Shown: positions 35,249 through 46,669, numbered from the stretch's first letter. The stretch: 64,000 bases of DNA from an endosymbiont of Acanthamoeba sp. UWC8 (GCF_000730245.1 NZ_CP004403.1:744001-808000), one strand, 5' to 3'. Notes: generated by a model from the sequence alone, not told the origin. Program-made: numbers and translations.

Positions 35249-36547
35249 ATGGCCATTAAAACTAATTTACCGATTTTAGAGCTTAAAAATCTTAATAAAT
35301 ATTATGATCAACCGGATGGTGGAAAAAAAGTTATTTTAGATGATATCAATTTATCTCTCAATGAACGAGAGATAGTAGGCATACTAGGACGTTCGGGTAG
35401 CGGTAAGTCTACTTTACTCAGAATTATTTCAGGATTATTACCTATGAGTAGCGGAGAGATTATATATAACGGTATTCCTGCTCCCTTGCCGTCCAGTACG
35501 CTTGCAATGGTTTTTCAAACATTTGCACTTTTCCCTTGGCTAAATGTTATTGAGAATGTATCAATAGGGCTGGAATCAAAAAATATGCCAAAAGATGAAA
35601 TTAATAAGAAAGCTCTGGATGCAATTTCTTTAATCGGCCTTGACGGTTATGAAAATGCCTACCCCAAAGAGTTATCGGGCGGCATGAAACAAAGGATAGG
35701 TTTTGCAAGAGCACTAGTGACTAACCCTAAAATTTTGCTTTTAGATGAAGCTTTCTCTGCCCTTGATATATTAACTGCTACTGAACTTAAAGCTGAATTT
35801 ATTGACTTATGGTCGGTTAAAAAGACCGGCTTAAAGTCGATTCTTATTGTAACCCATAATATTGAAGAAGCAGTTTTACTTTGTGATAGAGTTTTAATTT
35901 TTTCCTCTAATCCGGGCAAGGTAGTTTCAGAAATAAAAATTAATATATCTCATCCCCGCAATAGACATGATCCTGAAGTGAGAAATTTAGTGGATAATAT
36001 TTATACCATAATGACTAACGCATTAAGTAAAAATAACTCGACCGATACACTTACTAAATCGGTTGAGAATGAGAGTTTACTGGCTCAAATTTCAACTAAT
36101 AAGCTAAACGGGGTAATTGAAATTTTATTTGCTGAACCGTATAACGGCACGGCTGATATTTACCGACTATCTGAACAACTAAGCCTTTCTATTGATTGTT
36201 TGTTTCCTATTTTAGAATTATTAAAAACATTAAAGTTTGCATTAATTAAAAAAGGAGATGTTTTATTGACTTCCACGGGTAAAATGTATGCCGAAGCAGA
36301 TACTGATGAACGTAAACAAATATTTGCCCGCCATTTAGTTGAAAATATCGCACTTATCAGCAATATCAGAACAGCATTAAAATTAGCTAAAAGAAAGAAA
36401 GTAAATCGCAGCCATTTTATAAAAGAGCTAACGAAAACCTTAGCCGAAGAGCAGGCAAATAAACTATTAAACATAGTCATCAGCTATGCAAGGTATGCGG
36501 AAATTTTCTCATATAATTATGCTACTAAAACATTTAGCATAAAGTAG
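35249..36547 (+). CDS. ABC transporter ATP-binding protein with C-terminal AAA-associated domain
   Basis: A 432-residue ATPase. Residues about 8-250 are the nucleotide-binding domain: Walker A GRSGSGKST (about 47-55), Q-loop M-V-F-Q-T-F-A-L-F-P-W, signature LSGGMKQRIGFARA (about 143-156), Walker B ILLLDEAFSALD (about 163-174), and switch His in VTHN. It matches the NitT/TauT group. The C-terminal part (about 275-432) is an extra domain of the AAA-associated type seen in such ATPases beside two-domain permeases, perhaps regulatory. It follows the fused permease gene by 9 bases. Confidence 0.9.
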   Translation: MAIKTNLPILELKNLNKYYDQPDGGKKVILDDINLSLNEREIVGILGRSGSGKSTLLRIISGLLPMSSGEIIYNGIPAPLPSSTLAMVFQTFALFPWLNVIENVSIGLESKNMPKDEINKKALDAISLIGLDGYENAYPKELSGGMKQRIGFARALVTNPKILLLDEAFSALDILTATELKAEFIDLWSVKKTGLKSILIVTHNIEEAVLLCDRVLIFSSNPGKVVSEIKINISHPRNRHDPEVRNLVDNIYTIMTNALSKNNSTDTLTKSVENESLLAQISTNKLNGVIEILFAEPYNGTADIYRLSEQLSLSIDCLFPILELLKTLKFALIKKGDVLLTSTGKMYAEADTDERKQIFARHLVENIALISNIRTALKLAKRKKVNRSHFIKELTKTLAEEQANKLLNIVISYARYAEIFSYNYATKTFSIK

Positions 36548-36568
36548 TTATTTTAATGGCATAATAAA

Positions 36569-36920
36569 ATAATGAGTTATTGTAAAAAACTCTTCAAAAT
36601 AGTGCAGAGCAAGTTAGGAATAAAATAAAGAAAGATGCCATCGAATCCTTATAGTTTAGATTTAAGATATAAAACAATAAGATACTTGGGTAAAAGCCGA
36701 GGATTAGTAGTAATAATGGATAATATTTCTTTTTATAAACCTCAGAGAAGTGATCAATTAATTAAATCAGTTTGCTTTAAGCTACCCCCCCATTACTCAC
36801 CGAATCTCAACTCGGTAGAGAAATTTTGGGCTAACATGGAGCAATAGATGTAAAAGTATTAGCATTCATATGATGCAATCTCCGCTTTTTCTTTATAAAA
36901 GAATTTAACTAATTCATTAT
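36569..36920 (+). mobile_element. IS630-type element remnant with internal deletion
   Basis: The transposase remnant at 36635-36847 is flanked by a left sequence ATAATGAGTTATTG (from 36569) and a right sequence whose complement is ATAATGAATTAGTT (ending 36920). These agree at most of the first 14 positions and could be imperfect terminal inverted repeats, adjacent to T-A steps as expected for IS630/Tc1-type elements. The boundaries are tentative. The element has lost most of its transposase. Confidence 0.5.
36635..36847 (+). pseudogene. IS630-family transposase, central part deleted
   Basis: The 70-codon frame fuses the two ends of an IS630 transposase. Its start, MPSNPYSLDLRYKTIRYL, resembles the P-Y-S-x-D-L-R-x-K opening of such proteins. 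Immediately after it comes the C-terminal DDE region: VVIMDNISFYKP (the second catalytic Asp in a hydrophobic-M-D-N pattern) and LPPHYSPNLNSVEKFWANME (with the third acidic residue, Glu, in the N-x-V-E-K-F-W motif). About 200 residues in between, with the helix-turn-helix and first Asp, are missing. The frame stayed open after the deletion, but the product cannot be an active transposase. Confidence 0.75.
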
Positions 36921-36952
36921 ATAAAAAATTACAACCTTATTCAAAAAAGGGT

Positions 36953-37579
36953 TTATTTAAATGAATCCCATATGTAGTCAAAATTCTTAACACCCACATC
37001 AAACAACGCTTGATCTTGGATAACAATAACTTTTAATTTTTCCATACAAAATATAGCTACATTACCCGAAAAATATGAATGTGCAGCTAATGGGGAGCTA
37101 TATAGCGGAATTTTCTTGATATTAAAATTACTATATTTATCAAAATTTAAAAATTTTCCATCCGGAGTAAACATTTTTACTTTTACACTATCCAATTTGG
37201 CAATTCTCTCATAATGAACCTGTATCATAGAACCAAGTTTTTGCCTGAGCACTACGCCGTTAACAGTAAAAATTCTATGGTAACTTGAACTTGCTTTTAA
37301 CACCTCATAATTATAATCCAAATATTTCTGGATACCATTCAACCCTTCATACACCTTAATAGAAGAATTAACTAATACCCCACTATTTTCAACGAAACAT
37401 ACCCCAAATTTCTCAAAGGTAATCATTACTTTTTCCATAGTCTTTTTATGAGTAGAATGCCGATCATTTTCTAAATTATTAATCGTGCTTACGGATAAAT
37501 CGGAGAAATCGGCAAGATTTTGTGTAGTCCAGCCTAATAATGTTCTTGCAGCTTTTATTTGGGCGGTAGTAATTTGCAT
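36953..37579 (-). CDS. XRE-type transcriptional regulator with TrmB-like sensor domain
   Basis: A 208-residue protein. Residues about 1-60 form an XRE/Cro helix-turn-helix (QIKAARTLLGWTTQNLADFSDLSVSTINNLEND). The rest looks like the phospholipase-D-like sensor domain found in TrmB-type regulators: an I-K-V-Y-E-G-L-N-G-I-Q-K-Y-L segment near 73-86, a central strand region, and an end with V-A-I-F-C-M-E-K-L-K-V-I-V-I-Q-D and F-D-Y-I-W-D-S-F. TrmB sensors bind sugars; here the ligand is unknown. A 14 bp palindrome is 33-46 bases upstream of the start and could be its operator, making it autoregulated. The gene lies next to the IS630 remnant. Confidence 0.75.
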   Translation of the reverse strand: MQITTAQIKAARTLLGWTTQNLADFSDLSVSTINNLENDRHSTHKKTMEKVMITFEKFGVCFVENSGVLVNSSIKVYEGLNGIQKYLDYNYEVLKASSSYHRIFTVNGVVLRQKLGSMIQVHYERIAKLDSVKVKMFTPDGKFLNFDKYSNFNIKKIPLYSSPLAAHSYFSGNVAIFCMEKLKVIVIQDQALFDVGVKNFDYIWDSFK

Positions 37580-37611
37580 TGTTTAATGTTGTAAAAATTA
37601 TACTTTATAGA

Positions 37612-37625
37612 TACCTTATAAGGTA
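37612..37625. promoter_or_regulatory. Candidate operator palindrome of the XRE regulator
   Basis: TACCTTATAAGGTA is a perfect 14 bp palindrome located 33-46 bases upstream of the regulator's ATG, where it would overlap the promoter. Helix-turn-helix dimers of this type bind such sites. No second copy was noticed in the window. Confidence 0.45.
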
Positions 37626-37871
37626 ATTATTATATTTTTAACAATTAAAAAAATATTTTTTAATTAGATATAAAAAAAGGATCCTTGTTTGACTAGCTTA
37701 GCTAGAATGATGAATTGATCACGGATTAGTGTAATAAGCTTTATAAAATAGTAACCAATCAATCTAAAAAAATACTACTAACATAAATAAGTTTATTAAG
37801 TATTTTGGCTAAGGCTATTAATATTAGTATTTAAGATTAGTAATTTTAAATGATATATTTAATGCTATAAA
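37626..37871. other. Intergenic region between the XRE regulator and the 5S rRNA
   Basis: About 250 AT-rich bases with no gene that I can support. It holds short palindromes only (AAGGATCCTT near 37677 and CTAGCT-T-AGCTAG at 37693-37705) and is presumably the transcription end of the rRNA unit, though no clear T-tract hairpin was found. Confidence 0.5.
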
Positions 37872-38013
37872 GTCTTACTTTTAGGCTTGGCAACAACCTA
37901 CTCTCCCGTGCCTTAAGACAAAGTACCATCGGCGATGAAGGGTTTCACTTCTGAGTTCGAAATGGGATCAGGTGTTTCACCAGCTCTATAATCACCAAGC
38001 CAAAAAGTAAGAC
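37872..38013 (-). repeat. Processing stem flanking 5S rRNA
   Basis: GTCTTACTTTT (37872-37882) is the reverse complement of AAAAGTAAGAC (38003-38013). The two lie immediately outside the 5S terminal stem and extend it by 11 pairs, as expected for a ribonuclease processing site in the precursor RNA. Confidence 0.75.
37884..38001 (-). rRNA. rrf: 5S ribosomal RNA
   Basis: The reverse complement starts GGCTTGG, contains the conserved CCGATCCCATTTCGAACTC-type segment (seen here on the plus strand as GAGTTCGAAATGGGATC at about 37956-37972) and ends CCAAGCC, so the two ends pair as the terminal helix. Length is about 118 bases. It lies about 100 bases downstream of the 23S gene in the same direction. 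No 16S or spacer tRNA is present, as in Rickettsiales where 16S is at a separate site. Confidence 0.95.
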
Positions 38014-38031
38014 CTCTATTTTATAAGAGGT
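38012..38031 (-). other. Hairpin in the 23S-5S spacer
   Basis: ACCTCT (38012-38017) and AGAGGT (38026-38031) form a 6 bp stem with an 8-base loop between the two rRNA processing stems. It may assist processing. Confidence 0.4.
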
Positions 38032-40965
<2,934 letters not shown>

Positions 40966-41041
40966 TTCAAAAGAACAATGTAGACTAAATCTACATTTTC
41001 ACTAACGACGTTTGTTTTTTCGTGTCGCTTCGTGAGTTGAA

Positions 41042-41105
41042 TTTATATGCGAATTCATTTGCCTAGTCAACATCTATTTTTAATTTTTTTTTGATTTTTT
41101 ATATT
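41042..41105 (-). promoter_or_regulatory. 23S-5S rRNA promoter with A-rich upstream element
   Basis: On the minus strand TTGACT (complement of 41065-41070) and TATAAA (complement of 41042-41047) are separated by exactly 17 bases, nearly consensus sigma-70 spacing. Directly upstream (complement of about 41071-41105) is an A-tract-rich stretch such as AAAAAATCAAAAAAAAATTAA, typical of the UP element bound by the RNA polymerase alpha subunit at rRNA promoters. It shows that this 23S-5S unit has its own promoter apart from 16S. Confidence 0.8.
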
Positions 41106-41157
41106 TCAAGGTTTAAATCTATTATGAATGAATAACTTAAACTTAATTCAATTTATT

Positions 41158-42111
41158 ATGACAAGCAATATAGTTGCGATTCAAATGGATCCCTTAAATA
41201 AAATCTCTTTTGCCACCGATAGCTCCTGGCTTATTGCCTATGAGCTTTTCAAAAGAGGATTCGCCTTATTTATATATACGCCTATAAACCTTTTTTACCG
41301 GGATGATGAGGTGTGCGCACGCGGAAATTTTATTGAAATTGATGTGTATTTCCCGGCTAAATATAACGTAAGTAAAACTACAGTAATAAACCTTGCAAAA
41401 ACTAAAGCCGTTATTATCAGGCAAAACCCTCCCTTTAATATGGAGTATATCACTACTACTTACCTGCTTGAGTTAATAAAGGATAAAACCCTTATAATTA
41501 ATAACCCTACGGAAATCAGAAATTATGCTGAAAAACTTTGCGTTTTAAATTTCCCTGACCTTACGCCTGCAACGCTTATAGCCTCAAGCAATACACCCGA
41601 AGTAATGCATTTTATTGAAGCACATAAACAGGTTGTTATAAAACCTATATATGCATTCGGCGGGCTTGATATAGAAAAAATTGAAAGCACTACGCCTAAT
41701 ATAAAAGGTATATTGAATAAATATATCAGAAAATACGGCAATTTCATATTGCAGCAATATTTACCCTCAATAAGAGAGGGCGATAAGCGGATAATATTAT
41801 TAGACGGGGAGATTCTGGGAGCAATAAAGCGAGTTCCGGATGAGCAGGATTTTAGAGCTAATCTTGTAGTAGGAGGTAGCGCACAAACCACCGAACTTTC
41901 AAAAAGAGATCTTGAAATTTGTTTAGCGCTTAAACCGGAATTAAAGAAAAGAGGATTATTTTTTGTCGGTATAGATATAATTGATAAGTATTTGATTGAA
42001 ATAAACGTGACATCACCGACAGGGCTTGTTGCAATAAATAGACTCTATAACAAAAATGTTGAAGTCGAAATCGCAAATCAGATTGAAAGCAAGTTAAATT
42101 GCATGTTATAA
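41158..42111 (+). CDS. gshB: Glutathione synthetase
   Basis: GshB joins gamma-glutamylcysteine to glycine using ATP. The protein has the N-terminal VAIQMDPLNKISFATDSSW (about 5-23), R-Q-N-P-P-F-N-M-E-Y-I-T-T-T-Y (about 88-102), the ATP-grasp lysine and glycine loop KPIYAFGGLDI (about 161-171), and I-E-I-N-V-T-S-P-T-G at the metal site near 280. The start at 41158 gives 317 residues, close to 316 in E. coli; an ATG 30 bases upstream would add ten residues with no sign of conservation. Neither has a strong ribosome site. A gmk gene follows by 36 bases. Confidence 0.94.
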   Translation: MTSNIVAIQMDPLNKISFATDSSWLIAYELFKRGFALFIYTPINLFYRDDEVCARGNFIEIDVYFPAKYNVSKTTVINLAKTKAVIIRQNPPFNMEYITTTYLLELIKDKTLIINNPTEIRNYAEKLCVLNFPDLTPATLIASSNTPEVMHFIEAHKQVVIKPIYAFGGLDIEKIESTTPNIKGILNKYIRKYGNFILQQYLPSIREGDKRIILLDGEILGAIKRVPDEQDFRANLVVGGSAQTTELSKRDLEICLALKPELKKRGLFFVGIDIIDKYLIEINVTSPTGLVAINRLYNKNVEVEIANQIESKLNCML

Positions 42112-42147
42112 GGGTGCGATTAATATTAATCGATTGCCATATAATAT

Positions 42148-42786
42148 ATGTTACAAATTAAACGTCGCGGGCTTATGTTAATTCTTTCTTCTCCGTCGGG
42201 GGCAGGAAAAACTACCCTAGCACAGCTGTTATTAAAATCCGATCAGCATATCAGACCTTCAGTTTCGTTTACCACCAGAAAAAAACGTGCGAATGAGATT
42301 GAAGGTATACATTATTATTTTACCGATCATGAAACATTTAAAAAAATGATTGAACAAAATGCTTTTCTTGAATATGCGGAAGTGTTCGGAGAAATGTATG
42401 GTACGCCTAAAAAGTTTGTTGATCAGCACTTGGAAAATGGTGAAGATGTATTATTTGATATTGATTGGCAAGGTAACCGTTCACTTACACAAATAGCCAG
42501 AGAAGATACGGTAAGTGTTTTTATCTTCCCGCCTTCCAAAAAAGAACTGCTTGATAGGCTTAAATCACGCGACCAAGATAGCGCGGAGGTTGTGAAAGCG
42601 CGCATGGATAAGGCTAATGAGGAATTAAGCCACTGGCATGAATATGATTACTCGATTATTAATCGTGATATTGATGATAGCCTTAAGAAGCTACTTGCCA
42701 TTCTGCGTGCCGAAAGGTTGAAAAAAGCCAGAAGACTAGGTGTGTCGGACTTTGTTAATAACTTGATTAATGAAGAGCTTGAATAG
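42148..42786 (+). CDS. gmk: Guanylate kinase
   Basis: Gmk phosphorylates GMP to GDP. The 212-residue protein has the P-loop SSPSGAGKTTL (about 13-23), the GMP-binding S-V-S-F-T-T-R-K-K-R (about 37-46) and E-Y-A-E-V-F-G-E-M-Y-G-T-P (about 72-84), and the F-D-I-D-W-Q-G motif (about 103-109). Length is normal. It follows gshB closely and likely shares its transcript. Confidence 0.96.
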   Translation: MLQIKRRGLMLILSSPSGAGKTTLAQLLLKSDQHIRPSVSFTTRKKRANEIEGIHYYFTDHETFKKMIEQNAFLEYAEVFGEMYGTPKKFVDQHLENGEDVLFDIDWQGNRSLTQIAREDTVSVFIFPPSKKELLDRLKSRDQDSAEVVKARMDKANEELSHWHEYDYSIINRDIDDSLKKLLAILRAERLKKARRLGVSDFVNNLINEELE

Positions 42787-42988
42787 TTGTTCGCTAAAGA
42801 TATCATCATTATAAAATTAGCTTTTTCCGGTTTATAATATCCCTACTCCCCGAATAATAACTTAATAATGTCGTTTTATTATTGATTATAAATACGGCAT
42901 CATAGTTTGTTGTAAAAACCTTGCAAACAGTAGACTTTCTATATTACCGGCAAATACTTTAACTTAAGAACTTTAACTTAAGAGATTT

Positions 42989-44149
42989 TTACAGCTCGTC
43001 ATTAAACTCGGTAAACTTATAGAGATTAACCAGCTCATATGGCGTAATCGCTTCATAATCTTGATACATACTTGTGCATTTTTGTTCACCGTCTTCCATG
43101 AAGTTCTCCAGCTCGGATAATTTAGTCTGATTATGTCCCAGTGCAGCTAATTCTACTTCAAAGCAGTTTCTAGTGGTTTTCAGCTCATCCAATCTATCAT
43201 CTAAAACTTTTACCAATAAGCTTTCCAGTGCATTTGCAGTGTTTGTTGCTTCAGGAGTAAACTCTTTAAGTTTTTTAAAATTAAATATCTTATTTAATTG
43301 GTTGCTTGAATAATAACTCGATACGACTTCCATTCTTTCATGAATTATTTTTCTAATCTCAGCTATTGGAGTAGAAGCAACTGCATCTAAAGCTTCTAAT
43401 AACTTTTCACTGTCTATTTTTTTTACCAATTCTTTTCCAAATTTAGTTTTCAGATAGCCGGGTGCAGCAAGGCTATAATAAATATACTGAGCATCAATCA
43501 TATATTGTATTTGCCAAGGTAATAAATGATGGTCACTTACAACGCGAGTAGGAACCATAAAAGAAAAGCTGTCATCATAATCAAATCTGGTTACCTTTAA
43601 GCTATCCCCGCCATTAATAAGGGCATAGTTTATCCCATTATCAATATCTCTGTCATCTATAAATATAGATAATATAGTAGCTACTTCAAAACCAAGAACC
43701 GGTTTCCCGTTATATATAGACGGGTTTATGCTATTATGTTTTAATATACCGCCTTGAATTTCACACCCCCCTATAACACAATCAAAAGGGATACTATCTG
43801 CGTTAATCTTAGCTGCTACCTCATATCCATAATTATCGAACTGGTGAAAATTATTTATATATTTAACGGCAAGCTTAATTTGGTTAGCATATTTACTGTC
43901 TTTTACAAGCATCATAGTAGAGGCATTATCACCCAAAAAATATTTATAAATTCCACCTGCAATAAATTCTCTGATTATCCAGGAATTAATATTTTCTTTT
44001 ATAATCCACAAGCTTTGATTGCTGCTTGATTCCTCATCTTTTAACTTATAAATATAGGTATTAATACTTGAAGACTTTGAGTATCTGTCAACCGGTGCAT
44101 ATTTAATAAAATCTTTGTCTAATGTAAAAGTTTTTGAGTATTTAGCCAT
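42989..44149 (-). CDS. Protein with atypical-kinase-like motifs (PI3/4-kinase or HipA type); candidate effector
   Basis: A 386-residue protein of no named family that I recognise, but with a set of spaced motifs like those of phosphatidylinositol kinases and HipA-type kinases. Lys51 (LWIIKENIN) could be the ATP Lys; E61 in REFIAGGIYKYFLG resembles their E-x3-x-x-[LI]-[YF] helix; D166-R167-D168-x-D170-N171 (FIDDRDIDNGIN) matches a D-R-x-x-x-N catalytic loop; F189-D190-Y191-D192 matches the metal-binding D-F-D/I-D-F step. The C-terminal 150 residues are helical and charged. No signal peptide. It sits downstream of pheS, where pheT would be expected, and is separate from it. The motif set is seen; kinase activity and export are inference. 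Confidence 0.55.
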   Translation of the reverse strand: MAKYSKTFTLDKDFIKYAPVDRYSKSSSINTYIYKLKDEESSSNQSLWIIKENINSWIIREFIAGGIYKYFLGDNASTMMLVKDSKYANQIKLAVKYINNFHQFDNYGYEVAAKINADSIPFDCVIGGCEIQGGILKHNSINPSIYNGKPVLGFEVATILSIFIDDRDIDNGINYALINGGDSLKVTRFDYDDSFSFMVPTRVVSDHHLLPWQIQYMIDAQYIYYSLAAPGYLKTKFGKELVKKIDSEKLLEALDAVASTPIAEIRKIIHERMEVVSSYYSSNQLNKIFNFKKLKEFTPEATNTANALESLLVKVLDDRLDELKTTRNCFEVELAALGHNQTKLSELENFMEDGEQKCTSMYQDYEAITPYELVNLYKFTEFNDEL

Positions 44150-44328
44150 AATGGAAGGAACAATTTTTAATTATTCGCAAATAATAGCCAACTCTTCTTA
44201 CAATGTAAATCTAAAGCCTTTTAGGTTATAATAAATTTATCATAATTTTTCAGGATAAGATTTCATTTTTATTAATTTTTATTATGGATACTAAAAATAA
44301 CTTTCTAACGCTTTTTAGAATAAGTTAA

Positions 44329-45354
44329 TCAAAAACCGTAATGTTTTATCCAACGGATATCACCTTCAAAGAAGGTTCTTAAATCAGGAATGTTGTATTT
44401 AAGCATAGCAAGCCTTTCCACTCCCGCTCCGAAAGCAAAGCCTTGATATTCATTAGGATCTAATCCGACATTTTCTAAAACTTTCGGGTTTACCATTCCG
44501 CAACCTAAAATTTCTAACCAATCATTACCCATACCAATTTTGATTTCCTGTTTGCTGCTTCTATCACATTTAACATCCACTTCGGCAGAAGGCTCGGTAA
44601 ATGGAAAATGATTAGGTCTTAGCCTTACAGGAGCATTTTCGACTTCAAAAAAGAGTTTTAAAAACATTTCCAGATAGCTTTTTAAATGCACCATGGTTAT
44701 ATTTTTATCAATATATAATGCTTCAATTTGGTGAAACATAGGGGTGTGAGTTGCATCATAATCCGAGCGATAAACTTTGCCGATAGAAATAATTTTTATC
44801 GGAGGTTTATGGTTGGTCATGTGCCTGATTTGCACCGGCGAAGTATGTGTGCGAAGTAATAACTTATCTTCTTTTAAGTAGAATGTATCATGCATCTGCC
44901 TGGCAGGATGATGCTCAGGAATATTAAGAGCCGTGAAGTTATTCCAATCATTTTCTATATCAGGCCCTTCCGCATAGTCAAAACCCAGTTTGGAAAATAT
45001 AGATCTCAGCTCGGTAATTACTTTAGTTATCGGGTGCTCTTTACCCACTGAATAATTTCTAGGAGGTAAAGTTATATCTATTTTTTCAGCAAGTAATTTT
45101 GCTTCCAGAAATTCTGCTTCAAGCTTAATTTTAATATGCTCAAGCTCTTCTATGATATAGTTTTTCAGAGTATTTATCCTCTCCCCGTAAGCTTTACGCT
45201 CTTCTGGGTTAACCTTGGAAATTAAGCTGAGAGCTTCAGTTACCTGCCCTTTTTTCCCTAAGAATTCTATTCTTATCTGCTCAAGTTGAGCAAGGTCATG
45301 AGCAGAAGCAACTTTATCAATAAAGTATTGCTTAATTTCCTCAGTACTTTTCAT
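44329..45354 (-). CDS. pheS: Phenylalanyl-tRNA synthetase alpha subunit
   Basis: PheS is the catalytic alpha subunit of the alpha2-beta2 enzyme that charges tRNA-Phe. The 341-residue protein has the N-terminal coiled-coil tRNA-binding arm (about 1-85), motif 2 (FHQIEALYIDKNITMVHLK, about 209-227) and the C-terminal E-I-L-G-C-G-M-V-N-P-K-V-L and A-F-G-A-G-V-E-R-L-A-M-L-K-Y (motif 3, about 308-321). It is 2 bases after rplT, so translation is coupled to the rpmI-rplT pair. The pheT gene does not follow here; a kinase-like gene comes next. Confidence 0.96.
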   Translation of the reverse strand: MKSTEEIKQYFIDKVASAHDLAQLEQIRIEFLGKKGQVTEALSLISKVNPEERKAYGERINTLKNYIIEELEHIKIKLEAEFLEAKLLAEKIDITLPPRNYSVGKEHPITKVITELRSIFSKLGFDYAEGPDIENDWNNFTALNIPEHHPARQMHDTFYLKEDKLLLRTHTSPVQIRHMTNHKPPIKIISIGKVYRSDYDATHTPMFHQIEALYIDKNITMVHLKSYLEMFLKLFFEVENAPVRLRPNHFPFTEPSAEVDVKCDRSSKQEIKIGMGNDWLEILGCGMVNPKVLENVGLDPNEYQGFAFGAGVERLAMLKYNIPDLRTFFEGDIRWIKHYGF

Positions 45355-45356
45355 AG

Positions 45357-45722
45357 CTATGCAGCTTTTTTGATTGCTTCTAATGAAAGTGCAACTACTT
45401 TTTCAAATGCCGGCTGATCATGGATTGCAATCTCGGAAAGCATTTTTCTATTTAAATCAACTCCGCTAAGCTTTAAGCCCTTGATGAATTGAGAGTAAAT
45501 CATACCATGCTCTCTAACCGCAGCATTAATCCTTTGAATCCAAAGTGCTCTAAAATCACGCTTTTTATTTCTACGGTCACGGTAAGCATATTGCAAACCC
45601 TTCTCAACTTTTTCAACTGCTACTCTAAAACAATTTTTTGAGCGTCCCTTATATCCTTTAGCAAGCTTTAATATTTTTTTATGTCTTGCTTTTGCGGTAA
45701 CTCCGCGTTTAACTCTAGCCAT
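45357..45722 (-). CDS. rplT: Ribosomal protein L20
   Basis: A 121-residue L20, a primary-assembly protein of the large subunit that also represses the rpmI-rplT operon in other bacteria. [18 protein letters not shown] (about 2-19) is the family opening, and [12 protein letters not shown] (about 60-71) the central motif. It lies 22 bases after rpmI and directly before pheS. Confidence 0.97.
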   Translation of the reverse strand: MARVKRGVTAKARHKKILKLAKGYKGRSKNCFRVAVEKVEKGLQYAYRDRRNKKRDFRALWIQRINAAVREHGMIYSQFIKGLKLSGVDLNRKMLSEIAIHDQPAFEKVVALSLEAIKKAA

Positions 45723-45744
45723 TTTTATTTCTCCTGTTAACTAA

Positions 45745-45945
45745 TTAATCACCATACGGCATATATGCAATTGCTCTTCTTGCTTCAACAGCATTAAGAA
45801 TCGTAGTACCTCTTTGGTTACGCAATTGTCTTTTGCTTCGCTTACGCATGTTGTGTTGTTTATTAGCTTGGCTAGATTTTACTTTACCAGTGCCGGTGAG
45901 CTTGAATCTCTTCTTAGCACTGCTTTTAGTTTTCATCTTTGGCAT
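45745..45945 (-). CDS. rpmI: Ribosomal protein L35
   Basis: A 66-residue basic protein with the L35 opening [22 protein letters not shown] (about 2-22). Start codon preceded by an AGGAG ribosome site (complement of about 45951-45956). First gene of the rpmI-rplT-pheS operon. An infC gene, often upstream, is not seen; a lipoprotein gene lies convergent or further downstream on the same strand. Confidence 0.97.
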   Translation of the reverse strand: MPKMKTKSSAKKRFKLTGTGKVKSSQANKQHNMRKRSKRQLRNQRGTTILNAVEARRAIAYMPYGD

Positions 45946-46060
45946 TTTGTCTCCTTTATAAGTTTTTTAGTTTCGCTTATAGGCATGCCTTTAAGGCCTA
46001 TATAACATAAACGGGCTCTGAGTCTATACTTAAAATATAAAATTGCAAGTTCTAATTCGC

Positions 46061-46669
46061 CTATTCGGCACCTATAAAGTAGGTCGCAATGTTATACTCC
46101 AACTGCTGCTCAGCATTATCAAGCAGCTCCTGCAGCATCTTGGTAATGATCAGATTTTTATCTTCCGAAGAAATAACCCCTTCTACATTCCTTGTGCTGA
46201 AAGCTTCGATCTCAATTTCCGAAACCTTATTGCGTGCAGCTTCATCCGAATATAATTTCATAGATATAAGATAGCGTGCATCATACTTATTATGCTCTCC
46301 TCTTCTTAAAGATTCTATAATTTGCCCGGTTTCATTTTTGAGTTTTTCTTCTTTAAAGCTTGCTTCCTTAATAACAACTTCAATCTTTCCTACGCTCCCT
46401 TTAGCTCTTAAGCGCTTTTCCGCCCAATTAATAATTGCCTGTTTAGGATTAATCGGAGGTTTGTAATTGCTTCCAATTGAATTTGTATTATCTGTTCTAT
46501 CTATGATTACTATATCCTTAACATCTAAAACTATAAAACCCGGTTTATATGCCGTTTCCTGGTTGATTGCCGGAGTTTTAATATTATTCTCCTGAATTGT
46601 ATTACAACCGGCAAGTAGTAATGCCATTGCCGGAAGGATCATTTTTTTAATCATCGTCTTCTTCATCAT
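46061..46669 (-). CDS. Hypothetical lipoprotein
   Basis: The start at 46669 gives MMKKTMIKKMILPAMALLLAGC, a lipoprotein signal with lipobox (LLAGC, Cys near residue 22), and is preceded by GGAGG 6 bases upstream. The start overlaps the last 23 bases of the symporter gene. The 202-residue product has a charged mature part with possible alternating strands (GFIVLDVKDIVIID; KIEVVIKEASFKEEKL) and a helical end, without a family I recognise. It probably sits in the outer membrane or is anchored in the periplasm. It follows gltP as the last gene of that transcript. Confidence 0.65.
   Translation of the reverse strand: MMKKTMIKKMILPAMALLLAGCNTIQENNIKTPAINQETAYKPGFIVLDVKDIVIIDRTDNTNSIGSNYKPPINPKQAIINWAEKRLRAKGSVGKIEVVIKEASFKEEKLKNETGQIIESLRRGEHNKYDARYLISMKLYSDEAARNKVSEIEIEAFSTRNVEGVISSEDKNLIITKMLQELLDNAEQQLEYNIATYFIGAE

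Noticed and set aside
44303-44320. Weak hairpin TTCTAA/TTAGAA downstream of pheS as a terminator
   Set aside because: The stem is only 6 A/T-rich pairs with no T tract on the correct side, so support is too weak.
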